This document shows, piece after piece, positions 33,702-43,352 of a DNA stretch of 64,000 nucleotides (positions are counted from its first letter, which is position 1; each line of letters begins with the position of its first letter). This stretch comes from Morganella morganii H1r (GTDB lineage Bacteria; Pseudomonadota; Gammaproteobacteria; Enterobacterales; Enterobacteriaceae). The translations under genes and the position numbers were made by a program. The stretch spans positions 218,474 to 282,473 of the forward strand of contig NZ_AYMP01000010.1 in NCBI RefSeq assembly GCF_000633515.1, written 5' to 3'. Under the pieces are notes generated by a model. The model ran no database searches. It worked only from the letters and a program-made list of their open reading frames with translations, and was not told where the DNA came from.

Positions 33702-36307
33702 TGAAAGCCAATGTAATTCCGTCAGGCCGCAGAATACCGCGCCCGGCGGTGCGGTTAAAACCGCTGACATTTATGATCCTGCTCTCTGTGTTTTCTGCGG
33801 CGGTACAGGCGGAGGACATGACGGAGTTCAATACTGAGGTATTGGATCTTAATGAGCGCGGAGAGATTGATTTATCACAGTTTTCTCAGGCCGGTTATGT
33901 GATGCCGGGAACCTATTCCCTGGCACTGAAAATCAATAACAGCATGCTGGCAGAGCGGCAGATCCGTTTTCTGGCCCCGGATAATGATCCGCAGGGCAGC
34001 ATGGCCTGTATTACCCCTGCGATGAGCGAAGAGCTGGGGCTGACCTCACCGGCAAAAGGACAGCTGACCTGGTGGCACAACGGAGAGTGCGCGGATCCGG
34101 CCTCATTACCGGGGATGACTCTGCGGGCGGATTTTGCCGCCGGGGCACTGCGTGTCAGCCTGCCGCAGGCTTATCTGGAATATACCGCAGAGAACTGGGA
34201 TCCGCCGTCGCGCTGGGATGAAGGTATTGCCGGTTTTATCCTTGATTACAACCTGAACGGACAACTGACAAAACAACGCGAAGCCGGACACAGTAACCGG
34301 CAGGAACTCAGCGGTAATGGCACCACCGGGCTGAATGCCGGTGCCTGGCGTCTGCGTGCGGACTGGCAGGGACGCTATTCACGCACCAATCACGAATCGG
34401 ATCAGCGCTGGGACTGGAACCGGTTTTATGCGTACCGCGCCATTGCGCCGCTGCGGGCAAAATTAACGCTGGGGGAAAATTATCTTACCTCCGGCATGTT
34501 CGATAGTTTTCGCTATACCGGCGTGGCACTGGATACGGATGACATGATGCTGCCGCCGAATCTGCGCGGCTATGCACCGGAAGTCGCCGGTGTGGCGAAA
34601 ACCAATGCGCGGGCTACCGTGAAACAGCAGGGACGGGTGATTTATGAAACCACGGTTGCCGCCGGGCCGTTTCAGATCCGGGATTTAAGCAATGCGCTAT
34701 CCGGCAAACTGGATGTGGAAGTGGCGGAGCAGGACGGCACAGTACAGACTTTTCAGGTGGATGCGGCGAGTGTGCCGTATCTGACCCGGCCGGGACTGGT
34801 GCGGTATAAAGTGGCGCTCGGTAAACCTTCGGAATATGACCATCGCGTTAAAGGGCCGGAGTTTATCAGCAGTGAGTTCTCGTGGGGTGTCAGTAACGGC
34901 TGGTCAGTTTACGGCGGCGGGTTATTTGCCGGGAAATACACGGCGGTTTCTGCCGGTATCGGCCGTGACCTGCTGATGCTGGGCGCGTTATCCGCCGATA
35001 TCACACAATCCCGGGCATCATTGCCGGACGGTGAAACCAAAAAAGGCGGCTCTTACCGGCTGAGTTATTCCAAGCGGTTCGATGCCACCAACAGCCAGGT
35101 CACCTTCGCCGGATACCGGTTTTCAGAGCGGGATTTTATGACGATGTCGCAGTATCTGAATGCCCGGTATCACAATTCAGCGGTAACAGGGAACGGCAAA
35201 GAGATGTACACCATGACATTCAGCCAGACACTGAGTTCGCTGAATACCAATGTGTATCTGAATTTTAACCACCAGACTTACTGGGATCGCCCGGCAAGTG
35301 ACAACTGGAATATTTCCGCCTCCCATTATTTTGATATCGGGCAGGTGAAAAATATCAGCCTGAATTTATCGGCTTACCGCAACCGCCACGAAGACGGACG
35401 CGATGACGGAATGTATATCGGGCTGTCTGTGCCGTGGGGAGAAAGCGGCAGCATGGGCTACAGCGGGCAGTTCAGTAAAGGACAAAACAGTCACTCGGCG
35501 GATTACAGTGATCGTATTAATGAGAAGATGAATTACCGTATCACCGCAGGGATGAGCAGCGATCACCGCACTATCGGTAACGGTTATCTGGACTATCGCG
35601 GGGACAAAGCAGAAGTCACCGCCACCGCCGGATTTGAAGGTGAGCGCTACAGTGCCGCCGGGCTTTCTGTGCGCGGCGGGTTTACCGCCACAGAAGAAGG
35701 TGCGGCACTGCACCGCAGCGGTGTCATGGGCGGAACCCGGATGCTGGTGGATACCGGCGGTGTGGCGGATGTTCCGGTCCGGGGCGGCGGCGGCGAAACC
35801 ACCACCAATATCTTCGGCAAAGCAGTCGTCAGCGATATCAGTAACTACTACCGCAACAGTGTGAATGTGGATCTGAATCAGCTGGGGGAAAACGCCGAAG
35901 CCACGCGCTCTGTGGTGCAGGGCACGCTGACGGAAGGAGCTATCGGATTCCGCCGTTTCGGTATTGTCTCCGGACAGAAAGCGATGGCGGTACTCAGCCT
36001 GGCTGACGGTGATGTTCCGCCGTTCGGCGCGGTGGTTCAGAACAGGGAGCATATCCGGACCGGGATGGTCAGTGAAGACGGCATGGTCTGGCTCTCCGGT
36101 ATCAATCCGGAAGAGACAATGCAGGTGTTGTGGGGCGGGGAAATGCAGTGCGAAATCCGTTTCCCGGAAACGATTCCGGCCGGGAATCTGCTGCTGCCGT
36201 GTGTCTCTGCGACGAAGACGCAGTCTGAAAAATCAGTAACAACAGAAGAAACACCCCGCTGGCTGACAGAGGCTGATGCGGGGAACAGAAGAGAGAGTAA
36301 GCAATGA
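33701..36307 (+). CDS. Fimbrial usher (operon 2)
   Basis: An 868-residue FimD/PapC-family usher, collinear with the operon 1 usher (shared blocks YTAENWDPPSRWDEGI, PPNLRGYAPEV, SQVTFAGYRFSERDFM and TEGAIGFRRF). I chose the ATG at 33701 over the GTG one codon earlier. Several stretches are nearly base-identical to the operon 1 usher, while the rest is diverged. Confidence 0.95.
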   Translation: MKANVIPSGRRIPRPAVRLKPLTFMILLSVFSAAVQAEDMTEFNTEVLDLNERGEIDLSQFSQAGYVMPGTYSLALKINNSMLAERQIRFLAPDNDPQGSMACITPAMSEELGLTSPAKGQLTWWHNGECADPASLPGMTLRADFAAGALRVSLPQAYLEYTAENWDPPSRWDEGIAGFILDYNLNGQLTKQREAGHSNRQELSGNGTTGLNAGAWRLRADWQGRYSRTNHESDQRWDWNRFYAYRAIAPLRAKLTLGENYLTSGMFDSFRYTGVALDTDDMMLPPNLRGYAPEVAGVAKTNARATVKQQGRVIYETTVAAGPFQIRDLSNALSGKLDVEVAEQDGTVQTFQVDAASVPYLTRPGLVRYKVALGKPSEYDHRVKGPEFISSEFSWGVSNGWSVYGGGLFAGKYTAVSAGIGRDLLMLGALSADITQSRASLPDGETKKGGSYRLSYSKRFDATNSQVTFAGYRFSERDFMTMSQYLNARYHNSAVTGNGKEMYTMTFSQTLSSLNTNVYLNFNHQTYWDRPASDNWNISASHYFDIGQVKNISLNLSAYRNRHEDGRDDGMYIGLSVPWGESGSMGYSGQFSKGQNSHSADYSDRINEKMNYRITAGMSSDHRTIGNGYLDYRGDKAEVTATAGFEGERYSAAGLSVRGGFTATEEGAALHRSGVMGGTRMLVDTGGVADVPVRGGGGETTTNIFGKAVVSDISNYYRNSVNVDLNQLGENAEATRSVVQGTLTEGAIGFRRFGIVSGQKAMAVLSLADGDVPPFGAVVQNREHIRTGMVSEDGMVWLSGINPEETMQVLWGGEMQCEIRFPETIPAGNLLLPCVSATKTQSEKSVTTEETPRWLTEADAGNRRESKQ

Positions 36308-37062
36308 AAAATCAATACCATCGTTTCACTTCACGATGCCTTCCGGCTCTGACACTGGCTGCCATTCTGGCTGCGCCGGCGGGGCATGCGGCAATCGCAC
36401 TGGACAGGACCCGTGTCATTTTAAACGGCAGTGAACGTGCTGAAAGTGTTGAGATTTCTAATCAGAATAAAGAATTGCCGTATCTGGCACAGGCATGGAT
36501 TGAAGATGCGCAGGGTAACAAAATCAAAGATCCGCTGGTGGCACTGCCGCCCATTCAGCGGGTGGAAGCCGGTGAAAAAAGCCAGGTAAAAATTCAGCCG
36601 ACAGCCGGCATGAAGATGCTGGCGCAGGATAAAGAGAGTCTTTATTACTTTAATCTGCGTGAAATTCCGCCGAAAACGGACAAAGCCAACACCTTGCAGA
36701 TTGCCTTACAGACCCGTATCAAGCTGTTTTACCGCCCGGCCGGTTTAGTGGCGGCGCAGAATGCAGCGCCGTGGCAGGAGAATATCACGCTGACACGTCA
36801 GGGAAATGCATACACGGTGAATAATCCGACACCATATTACGTCACTATCTCCTCGGCATCAGCGGCTTATAAAGGAAAAGATATCAGCGGTTTCAATGCA
36901 TTAATGATTGCGCCAAACAGCAGTGAGGTACTCGGCGGCAGTGCTGCGTCACTGGGGAATGCACCGGTACTGGGTTACATCAATGATTACGGCGGTCGTC
37001 CGAAGATGATTTTTGCCTGTCAGGGTAATACCTGCCGGGTCAGTGAAGTAAAACCGGGCTGA
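36304..37062 (+). CDS. Fimbrial chaperone (operon 2)
   Basis: A 252-residue PapD-like chaperone, same length as the operon 1 copy. Signal peptide ending GHA, AIALDRTRVILNGSERAESVEISN, KESLYYFNLREIPP, LQTRIKLFYRPAG, and the C-terminal Cys pair FACQGNTCRV. It overlaps the usher by 4 bases. Confidence 0.93.
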   Translation: MKNQYHRFTSRCLPALTLAAILAAPAGHAAIALDRTRVILNGSERAESVEISNQNKELPYLAQAWIEDAQGNKIKDPLVALPPIQRVEAGEKSQVKIQPTAGMKMLAQDKESLYYFNLREIPPKTDKANTLQIALQTRIKLFYRPAGLVAAQNAAPWQENITLTRQGNAYTVNNPTPYYVTISSASAAYKGKDISGFNALMIAPNSSEVLGGSAASLGNAPVLGYINDYGGRPKMIFACQGNTCRVSEVKPG

Positions 37063-37091
37063 TGTGACACCGCAGACCAGGAGCAGAGAAA

Positions 37092-37616
37092 GTGAAAATA
37101 TCCGTTTCGTATATGACTGTGCTGTGTTCCGGTCTGCTGATGTGTTCAGCGGCATACAGTGCGGACGTTGAAGTAAAAGGACAACTGGTGTTTGAACCGT
37201 GCACCTTATCGCAGGCGGGTGAAAATATCTCACTGCCGTTCGGCACAATAGTTAAAAACTATTTTTATACCGCAGACCGGACACCGCCGGAGCCGTTCAC
37301 GATTGAACTGACTAATTGTGATACCGGGATTGGCAAAGAGGCATTTGTGACCTTTCGCGGTGCGGAAAGCCACGCTCTGCCGGGCTTGCTGCTGCCGGAT
37401 AACGGCACATTACCGGGATTGGCTATCGGCATTGAAACCCCGGAAGGGAAGCCGCTGCCGCTGAATAAAACCAGCCCGGCATATGCCCTGAGTGACGGAA
37501 CAACTACGCTGAATTTTCAGGGTTATATACAGGCAGAACCTGATGCGGTGAAGGACAAAACCCTGACGACAGGTGTGCTGTCAGCGACAGCCACATTTGA
37601 AATTTCATATCCGTAG
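37092..37616 (+). CDS. Minor fimbrial subunit, MrpG-like (operon 2)
   Basis: A 174-residue subunit: signal peptide, VEVKGQLVFEPCTLSQAGENISLPFGTI, NCDTGIGKEAFV, terminal strand ATATFEISYP. It is the counterpart of mrpG, but here it comes straight after the chaperone rather than just before the adhesin, so the minor-subunit order differs between the two operons. Confidence 0.8.
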   Translation: MKISVSYMTVLCSGLLMCSAAYSADVEVKGQLVFEPCTLSQAGENISLPFGTIVKNYFYTADRTPPEPFTIELTNCDTGIGKEAFVTFRGAESHALPGLLLPDNGTLPGLAIGIETPEGKPLPLNKTSPAYALSDGTTTLNFQGYIQAEPDAVKDKTLTTGVLSATATFEISYP

Positions 37617-37648
37617 TCTGCCCGGCAGATCACAGACAGGATTGTATT

Positions 37649-38218
37649 ATGACATTCATAACATGTGCGCACGCTTTGGTACTGGCCGGGCTGTTATCAG
37701 CCGCAGTGAGTCCGGCGGCATTTTCTGCCCCGCGCAAAGCCGGTGATGAAAGCCGGATGATAATCAACATTTCCGGCTCTGTCATCGCCACCGGGCGGTG
37801 TACTTTTAAAGATTCATCACAGCAGGTGATTGAATTCGGTGATATCCGTTACTCCTCTGTTTCCGGAGTGAATAATCTGAGCGGCCGTTACAAACAGCCG
37901 CTCAGCAGTGAAATGACATGCAGCGGCGATACGGCAGGGAATACCCTTTTTCGTCTGGAGTCAAAAAGCGGCGCGCCGGTCAGTGACGGCAGTCATCAGT
38001 TACTGCCGGTGAATATCGGCAACGACAGAACGCCGAATCTGGGGATCCGGTTGCTGGTCAACGGTAAACCGCAGGACGTGAATACGGATTTTGTCATGGA
38101 TATTCAGCACTTACCTGTGCTTGAAACAGAACTGATTCAGTTGCATCCGGATGACAATACCTGGCAGAACGGCCAGTCGATTTATTCTCATGCCACATTA
38201 ATCATGAGTTTTAATTAG
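37649..38218 (+). CDS. Minor fimbrial subunit, MrpE-like (operon 2)
   Basis: A 189-residue subunit with signal peptide (ending FSA), INISGSVIATGRCTFKDSSQ, RYKQPLSSEMTCSG, and terminal HATLIMSFN. The RYKQP block is shared with the MrpE-like protein of operon 1. Probably a tip-fibrillum subunit. Confidence 0.78.
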   Translation: MTFITCAHALVLAGLLSAAVSPAAFSAPRKAGDESRMIINISGSVIATGRCTFKDSSQQVIEFGDIRYSSVSGVNNLSGRYKQPLSSEMTCSGDTAGNTLFRLESKSGAPVSDGSHQLLPVNIGNDRTPNLGIRLLVNGKPQDVNTDFVMDIQHLPVLETELIQLHPDDNTWQNGQSIYSHATLIMSFN

Positions 38219-38233
38219 CCGGGGAATGAAGAA

Positions 38234-38737
38234 ATGAGCAAAATAATACCCTTTATCTTATCCCCGCTGCTGTTATTTACCGCGCTGTCAGCAACGGCAG
38301 CGCAGACCGGTGATCAATCAGCGATCCGTTTCAGCGGCACATTAAGGGCAATGACGATTTGCCGTGTCAATAATGACCGGATGATCACCGCTGATTTTAA
38401 AAACGTCGGCATCAATAAGCTGGACACGGAAGTCTACAGCCTGCCGCTCAGCTACACACTGGACTGTCCCGGTATTAATCCGGCCAATACCTTACGGATG
38501 ATCTTTATGACATCCCGCCCGGCGGCTTCTGACTCTTCGGCGATTGAGAGTGATGTCAGCGGTCTGCTGGTTAAAATCCTGAAAGACGGGCAGCCGCTGG
38601 AATTAAATAAATTTTTCACAATTGCTGATATTACACAGCAGCCAAAGCTGGAAGCACAGCTGGTGAAAGTACCGGGTACGGATTTAACACAATCCCCGTT
38701 CCGGGCCACCGGTACGCTGGTGGCGGAGTATCTGTAG
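38234..38737 (+). CDS. Minor fimbrial subunit, MrpF-like (operon 2)
   Basis: A 167-residue subunit with signal peptide ending AAQ, IRFSGTLRAMTICRVNNDR, LSYTLDCPG, and terminal strand ATGTLVAEYL. It parallels mrpF in size and C-terminal strand (LLAEYQ there). It directly precedes the adhesin gene and may be its adaptor. Confidence 0.78.
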   Translation: MSKIIPFILSPLLLFTALSATAAQTGDQSAIRFSGTLRAMTICRVNNDRMITADFKNVGINKLDTEVYSLPLSYTLDCPGINPANTLRMIFMTSRPAASDSSAIESDVSGLLVKILKDGQPLELNKFFTIADITQQPKLEAQLVKVPGTDLTQSPFRATGTLVAEYL

Positions 38738-38746
38738 GAGTAAACC

Positions 38747-39691
38747 ATGAATAAATTAATGATACGCGGTGCAGCGCTGTTTTTTCTGCTGATAATGCCG
38801 CAGTATGTATTTGCCAGGGGGTGGATGGGAGCTGCTGCCTGTATTCCGGGGGGGCATGAAATCTTCACTGTCTCGGATACCTGCGACTGGCGTTCTTTTA
38901 AAAATGCATATTACGCAGAAGGACAGCCTATTGAAGCCCGCCCTTCGGAAAATAATGCAGGAGATGATAAGTCGTTTGTACCGAAGTCTGGTAATTATGA
39001 AATGAAAATGTATTGGTGCTCACTGCCGTACAATATGGATACATGTAATAAAGCTAATGGCTCCATTTTATTATCCGGCGGAGTTGTCAGGTTGGAGAGT
39101 TCAAAAAATCTGAGGTCACAACAAGTCGTAACATCGGCAAAAAAAACAAGAGCCCCCAATAAAGGGGGATACTGTATTACTCTCTCTGATGTCGATACCG
39201 GGTATGAATATAAAGGTAAAATGGGATATGGTCCTGATAATCGAGGTAAATTTTGTGCTGATGCGCATGAACTTCCGGTTGAACCACCGAAATGTACCCT
39301 GAATGGCGGCGCAGACCTGGATGTTCAGCTGGGAAAATCAGAACGTACGGATATTGCGGTAAAATCCGGTACAACAACCCCGGTGACAAAAGATATCTCT
39401 ATTAAATGCGACGGTAATATTGTCTATAACGCTAATATGAAACTGGACTACACGCCGATTTCTGTCAGCAATGAACAGGTGATCAGCACCAGCACCACCG
39501 GATTGGGTGTTGCTGTGTTATATAACGGAAAGGCAATTCAGCCCGGACAGACATTTCCGCTGAGTTACCAGCCCGGTATTCATACTCTGACCCTGGGGTT
39601 TGAGGCGGTGCGTGATCCGGCAATACCCGCAACGGATCTGAAAACCGGGGATTTCACTGCCAGTGCGGTACTGGTTTTCACCGAGCAGTAA
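38747..39691 (+). CDS. Tip adhesin of operon 2, unlike MrpH in its lectin domain
   Basis: A 314-residue two-domain adhesin with signal peptide ending FAR. The C-terminal ~125 residues (from PKCTLNGGADLDVQLG) form a pilin domain ending VLVFTEQ. The N-terminal ~175 residues are Cys-rich (at least six Cys) and lack the HxH zinc-ligand pair of MrpH. The DNA for this domain (38830-39260) is visibly AT-richer than the pilin-domain part, suggesting an exchanged receptor-binding module. Receptor unknown. Confidence 0.75.
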   Translation: MNKLMIRGAALFFLLIMPQYVFARGWMGAAACIPGGHEIFTVSDTCDWRSFKNAYYAEGQPIEARPSENNAGDDKSFVPKSGNYEMKMYWCSLPYNMDTCNKANGSILLSGGVVRLESSKNLRSQQVVTSAKKTRAPNKGGYCITLSDVDTGYEYKGKMGYGPDNRGKFCADAHELPVEPPKCTLNGGADLDVQLGKSERTDIAVKSGTTTPVTKDISIKCDGNIVYNANMKLDYTPISVSNEQVISTSTTGLGVAVLYNGKAIQPGQTFPLSYQPGIHTLTLGFEAVRDPAIPATDLKTGDFTASAVLVFTEQ

Positions 39692-40243
39692 TCACAGTTT
39701 AATACTGCGGAAGCGTGCCACATTACTGGCGGTATATAACACGGTGTGCTGAATATTGCGGTGGCCGAGATAATCCTGAATTAACCGGGTATCTGTTCCT
39801 CTGTCCGCTAATGCATAACCGCAGGCATGGCGCAGCATATGAGGATGTGCCGCAATATTCAGATCGGCGGACAATCCGCTGTCACGAATAATACGGAATA
39901 TCTGCTGGCGGGATAAACGACCGCCTTTGCGGGAAAGAAAAAGCCAGGGCTCAGCATAATGTACGGATGTATTTCGCTGTTCCAGCCACGGTGTCAGTAA
40001 TTTATATTCAAGGGCCTGTAACGGCTGATTGGTGCTTAATCCGTTTTTCAGCCGGGTAATATGAATGGTTTTTTCATCCATATTAATATCACTGAGCATT
40101 AATCCGGTCAGTTCACTGGCACGTAATCCGTGACTGAAACAAACGGCAATCAGACATTGATTACGGATATGATTAATTGAGTCAGGTAATGATGATATTA
40201 ATGAATGAACCTCCTGTTCACTCAGGTGTTTTCGTTCTTTCAT
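39692..40243 (-). CDS. MrpI/FimB-type tyrosine recombinase 3
   Basis: A 183-residue minimal tyrosine recombinase with complete active site: Arg41, His135, Arg138, His161 and Tyr170 (VLYTA). It abuts the operon 2 adhesin gene tail to tail with no gap, and is divergent from the second mrpJ-like gene. It is AT-richer than recombinase 2. Its own inversion target is not obvious; it could act in trans on the elements at 23595 or 32034. Confidence 0.88.
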   Translation of the reverse strand: MKERKHLSEQEVHSLISSLPDSINHIRNQCLIAVCFSHGLRASELTGLMLSDINMDEKTIHITRLKNGLSTNQPLQALEYKLLTPWLEQRNTSVHYAEPWLFLSRKGGRLSRQQIFRIIRDSGLSADLNIAAHPHMLRHACGYALADRGTDTRLIQDYLGHRNIQHTVLYTASNVARFRSIKL

Positions 40244-40613
40244 GGAAATGTTCAGTATGGTTATTATGGTCAGGTTTTATTCTTTTTCCGACGTTATCAC
40301 AGAATAAACGGATGGCCTATTTTTCATCATCATAATGATAATGCTGTAAAAAAGTAAAATTGATCGTGTATTGCTGATTTGTCTGAAGATAATGAGCTGA
40401 GTATGTTATTTATTTTTTATATCATCGTTATATATTCTGTTTTATTTATTTTTTATGTTTCATTTATCTCCGGAATATTTATTGTTAATCAGCATTGTTT
40501 TTTATTTTTGTTAATGGAATGAGTTTAATTTTATTTGAACAATAAATGCTTTTCTGCTCTTATTGGTTTCCGGAATATATTTCCGGATGATTTTATGTCT
40601 GAAGGTAATGAAT
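40244..40613. other. AT-rich spacer between recombinase 3 and mrpJ-like 2
   Basis: A 370-base gene-free stretch, the place where an invertible promoter would be expected. I see only short dyads: a 10-bp pair atttattgtt / aacaataaat (40477-40486, 40538-40547) and an overlapping palindrome tccggaatatatttccgga near 40569. Neither is convincing as recombination sites. Confidence 0.4.
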
Positions 40614-40943
40614 ATGACAGAGATTCAATCCTGCCGGGACATGGCACGGGTAAACCGTGCTGTCGGCGACCGGCTTTTCTGCAGACGAAAAGCGCTGGGA
40701 TATTCCGGGCAGCAGGTCGCAGCCTGTCTGGGAATAAGTCAGCAGCAATTATCCCGTTATGAACGTGGGCAAAGCCGGATTAATGTGGGTATGCTGGTCA
40801 GGGCGGCAGATATTTTACAGACGCCGGTCGGCTGGTTTTTTGCCGGGTGTCAGGACAGATTGTCAGACAGTGAAAATCTCAGGGTTCAGTCAGATATTTA
40901 TACAGCGGCATCGGTGACATCAGAGGCAGAATATACCTGCTGA
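40614..40943 (+). CDS. MrpJ-like HTH regulator 2
   Basis: A 109-residue XRE-type regulator with the family helix ISQQQLSRYERGQSRINV and the tail LQTPVGWFFAGC, very close to regulator 1. The ATG at 40614 is spaced properly from aaggta. By homology a repressor of motility and modulator of fimbrial expression. It is the last gene of the fimbrial super-locus and is transcribed separately from operon 2, since recombinase 3 lies between on the other strand. Confidence 0.85.
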   Translation: MTEIQSCRDMARVNRAVGDRLFCRRKALGYSGQQVAACLGISQQQLSRYERGQSRINVGMLVRAADILQTPVGWFFAGCQDRLSDSENLRVQSDIYTAASVTSEAEYTC

Positions 40944-40951
40944 CAGAAAGC

Positions 40952-40974
40952 GGCTCCGCCGGTATGGCGGAGCC
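40952..40974. terminator. Hairpin between mrpJ-like 2 and yjdM
   Basis: A 9-bp GC-rich perfect stem (40952-40960 with 40966-40974, loop ggtat) between two convergent genes; no T-tract. Confidence 0.45.
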
Positions 40975-41040
40975 TCAGATTGTTGGCAAAGTCCGGGAAA
41001 AAACAGGCCGGGATTTTGTCAGCAATCTTATATCAGACAA

Positions 41041-41376
41041 TCAGTTCTTTTTCACAAACTCAGATTTCAGTTTCATCTGACCAAAGCCGTCGATTTTACA
41101 ATCGATATTGTGGTCACCTTCCACTAAACGGATACCTTTGACTTTTGTGCCTATTTTCAGCATGGATGAGCTGCCTTTGACTTTCAGGTCTTTTATTACA
41201 GTCACGGCATCGCCGTCCGCCAGTAAATTACCGTTGGCATCTTTGACAATCAGCTCGTCACTTTCTGCTGCCGGTTCGGCATCATTCCACTCGTGGGCAC
41301 ATTCAGGGCACACATACATTGCACCGTCTTCATAGGTGTATTCAGAATTACATTTCGGACATGAAGGTAATGACAT
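41041..41376 (-). CDS. yjdM: YjdM/PhnA zinc-ribbon protein
   Basis: A 111-residue protein of the YjdM (formerly PhnA) family. It has an N-terminal zinc ribbon [13 protein letters not shown]...CPECAHEW and a C-terminal beta domain ([25 protein letters not shown]...[28 protein letters not shown]). Despite the old name it is not required for phosphonate use in E. coli; its function is unknown. Monocistronic. Confidence 0.92.
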   Translation of the reverse strand: MSLPSCPKCNSEYTYEDGAMYVCPECAHEWNDAEPAAESDELIVKDANGNLLADGDAVTVIKDLKVKGSSSMLKIGTKVKGIRLVEGDHNIDCKIDGFGQMKLKSEFVKKN

Positions 41377-41764
41377 AATGAGACTCTCAGATTTTTACAA
41401 TGGGGAGCAGCAAATCGTCACACGATGAGGTGATATTTGCCCGTATTCAGGCGCACTGTTTCCGGTGCGGCCGCCAGTATAGCGGGATTGACACTTTTTT
41501 GCAGCTTTTACCGGATAAAGCGTGTGGTTATCGCTTTTTCCGGTCTGCGGACAATAAGCAGGTAAATCACGCAATAACAGCCTCCGGTTTCCTGAAAAAC
41601 CCGCCAGTACTGGAAATAACCGGAGTTTATCTTTTTTTTCAGAATAAGTACTCAGGGGGAGTACATAATTACGCAGCGGACTCTTATATATTGAAACTGC
41701 ATTATTTTAATAACCGGTTTCTGACTTTTTTATTTATTTGTCTGTGGCACATCAGGAGTGAAAT
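41377..41764 (+). promoter_or_regulatory. nikA upstream region
   Basis: A 388-base spacer. A perfect dyad gtactc-aggg g-gagtac (41648-41664) lies about 100 bases before nikA and is the best operator candidate. It is not the NikR consensus of E. coli (GTATGA-N16-TCATAC), and no nikR gene follows the operon in this window. Confidence 0.45.
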
Positions 41765-43339
41765 ATGCGTAACGTTGTCCGTTCTTTATTATTGTCTGCG
41801 GCACTTGTGGCCGGGTCGTTGAATACCGCCTTTGCTGATCCGCATTTAAACTTTGCCTGGCCGGTGAATGTGGGGCCGCTGAATCCGCATCAGTACGCGC
41901 CGAATCAGATGGCCGGGCAAACCATGGTATATGAACCGCTGGTCCGTTATATGAATGACGGAACCGTAAAGCCCTGGCTGGCGGAATCATGGACGGTATC
42001 GGATGACGGCAAAACCTATATTTTCACATTACGTGATGATGTGAAATTCTCCAACGGAGAGAAATTTGATGCCGCTGCGGCCAAAGCAAACTTTGATGCC
42101 ATTCTGGCAAACCGCGAGCGTCATGCCTGGCTTGAACTGGCCAATCAGATTACGGCGGTTGAGGATATCGCCCCGAATCAGTTAAAAATTACCCTGAAAG
42201 ACGCCTATTACCCTATTTTACAGGAGCTGGCGCTGCCGCGTCCGTTCCGCTTTATTGCGCCGTCACAGTTTAAAGACGGTGGCACCAAAGACGGGATTAT
42301 TAAACCGATCGGCACCGGCCCGTGGGTATTAACGGAATCCCGGCTGAGCGAGAAAGATGAATTTGCCCGCAACGAATTGTACTGGGGTAAAAAACCGGTG
42401 TATGAATCTGTTACGTTTAAAGTGATTCCGGATCCGAATACCCGCGCCGTGGCATTTGAAGCCGGTGAGGTGGATTTATTGTATGGCACGGACGGTATTA
42501 TTTATCCGGATACCTATCAGCGCTTTAAAAATATGCCGGGCTATACCACCAAACTCTCGGCACCGCTGGAATCACTGGTGCTGGCTATCAATACCAAAAC
42601 CGGCCCGACCCGTGATTTGGCCGTGCGAAAAGCCATTAATCACGCGGTTGATAAAGATAAAATGATTGAAAAGGTACTGTACGGCACGCAATTAAAAGCT
42701 GACACCCTTTTTTCCGAAAATGTGCCATATGCAGACGCCGGTTTAACACCGTATGCCTATAACGTTGAGCAAGCGAAATCCCTGCTGGAAAATGCCGGCT
42801 GGAAAGTGAAAACCGAAAACGGTATCCGTGAAAAAGATGGCGAGCCGCTGGTGGTGGAGCTGAATTTTGTCGGCACCGATGCGGTGGCGAAGTCGATTTC
42901 TGAGGTGGTTCAGGCCGATCTGCGCCGCGCCGGGATTGATGTGAAGCTGGTCGGGGAAGAGGAAAGCAGTATCTACTCGCGCCAAAAAGATGGTCGTTTC
43001 GGGATGATTTTTAACGGTACCTGGGGTGCGCCGTTTGACCCGCATGCGTTTGTCAGTTCCATGCGTATTCCGTCCCATGCCGATTATCAGGCACAACAGG
43101 GACTGGCGGATAAAGCAGAAATCGATGCCAAAATCACACAGGTGCTGACCACCACGGATGAAAAACAGCGCCGTGCGCTGTATCACGACATCCTGACCCG
43201 TCTGCATGAAGAAGCGGTTTATCTGCCGCTGACCTACATCACCGCCATTGCGGTGGCAAAACCGGAAATCGGCGATGTGCCGTTCAGCGCGATGTCGAAT
43301 GAGATCCCGTTTGATCAGCTGACACCGGCTGCGAAGTAA
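41765..43339 (+). CDS. nikA: Nickel-binding periplasmic protein NikA
   Basis: A 524-residue ABC substrate-binding protein, the same length as E. coli NikA, with signal peptide ending AFA. Recognisable stretches are [42 protein letters not shown] and [28 protein letters not shown]; the last contains the histidines near which E. coli NikA coordinates nickel. It captures nickel-chelator complexes for import by NikBCDE. In Morganellaceae the metal feeds urease and hydrogenases. Confidence 0.95.
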   Translation: MRNVVRSLLLSAALVAGSLNTAFADPHLNFAWPVNVGPLNPHQYAPNQMAGQTMVYEPLVRYMNDGTVKPWLAESWTVSDDGKTYIFTLRDDVKFSNGEKFDAAAAKANFDAILANRERHAWLELANQITAVEDIAPNQLKITLKDAYYPILQELALPRPFRFIAPSQFKDGGTKDGIIKPIGTGPWVLTESRLSEKDEFARNELYWGKKPVYESVTFKVIPDPNTRAVAFEAGEVDLLYGTDGIIYPDTYQRFKNMPGYTTKLSAPLESLVLAINTKTGPTRDLAVRKAINHAVDKDKMIEKVLYGTQLKADTLFSENVPYADAGLTPYAYNVEQAKSLLENAGWKVKTENGIREKDGEPLVVELNFVGTDAVAKSISEVVQADLRRAGIDVKLVGEEESSIYSRQKDGRFGMIFNGTWGAPFDPHAFVSSMRIPSHADYQAQQGLADKAEIDAKITQVLTTTDEKQRRALYHDILTRLHEEAVYLPLTYITAIAVAKPEIGDVPFSAMSNEIPFDQLTPAAK

Positions 43340-43352
43340 CAGGTCTGCGATT

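Noticed and set aside
40467..40590. tccggaatat-type repeats before mrpJ-like 2 considered as inversion sites
   Set aside because: Short, self-palindromic and too close together to bound a promoter segment.
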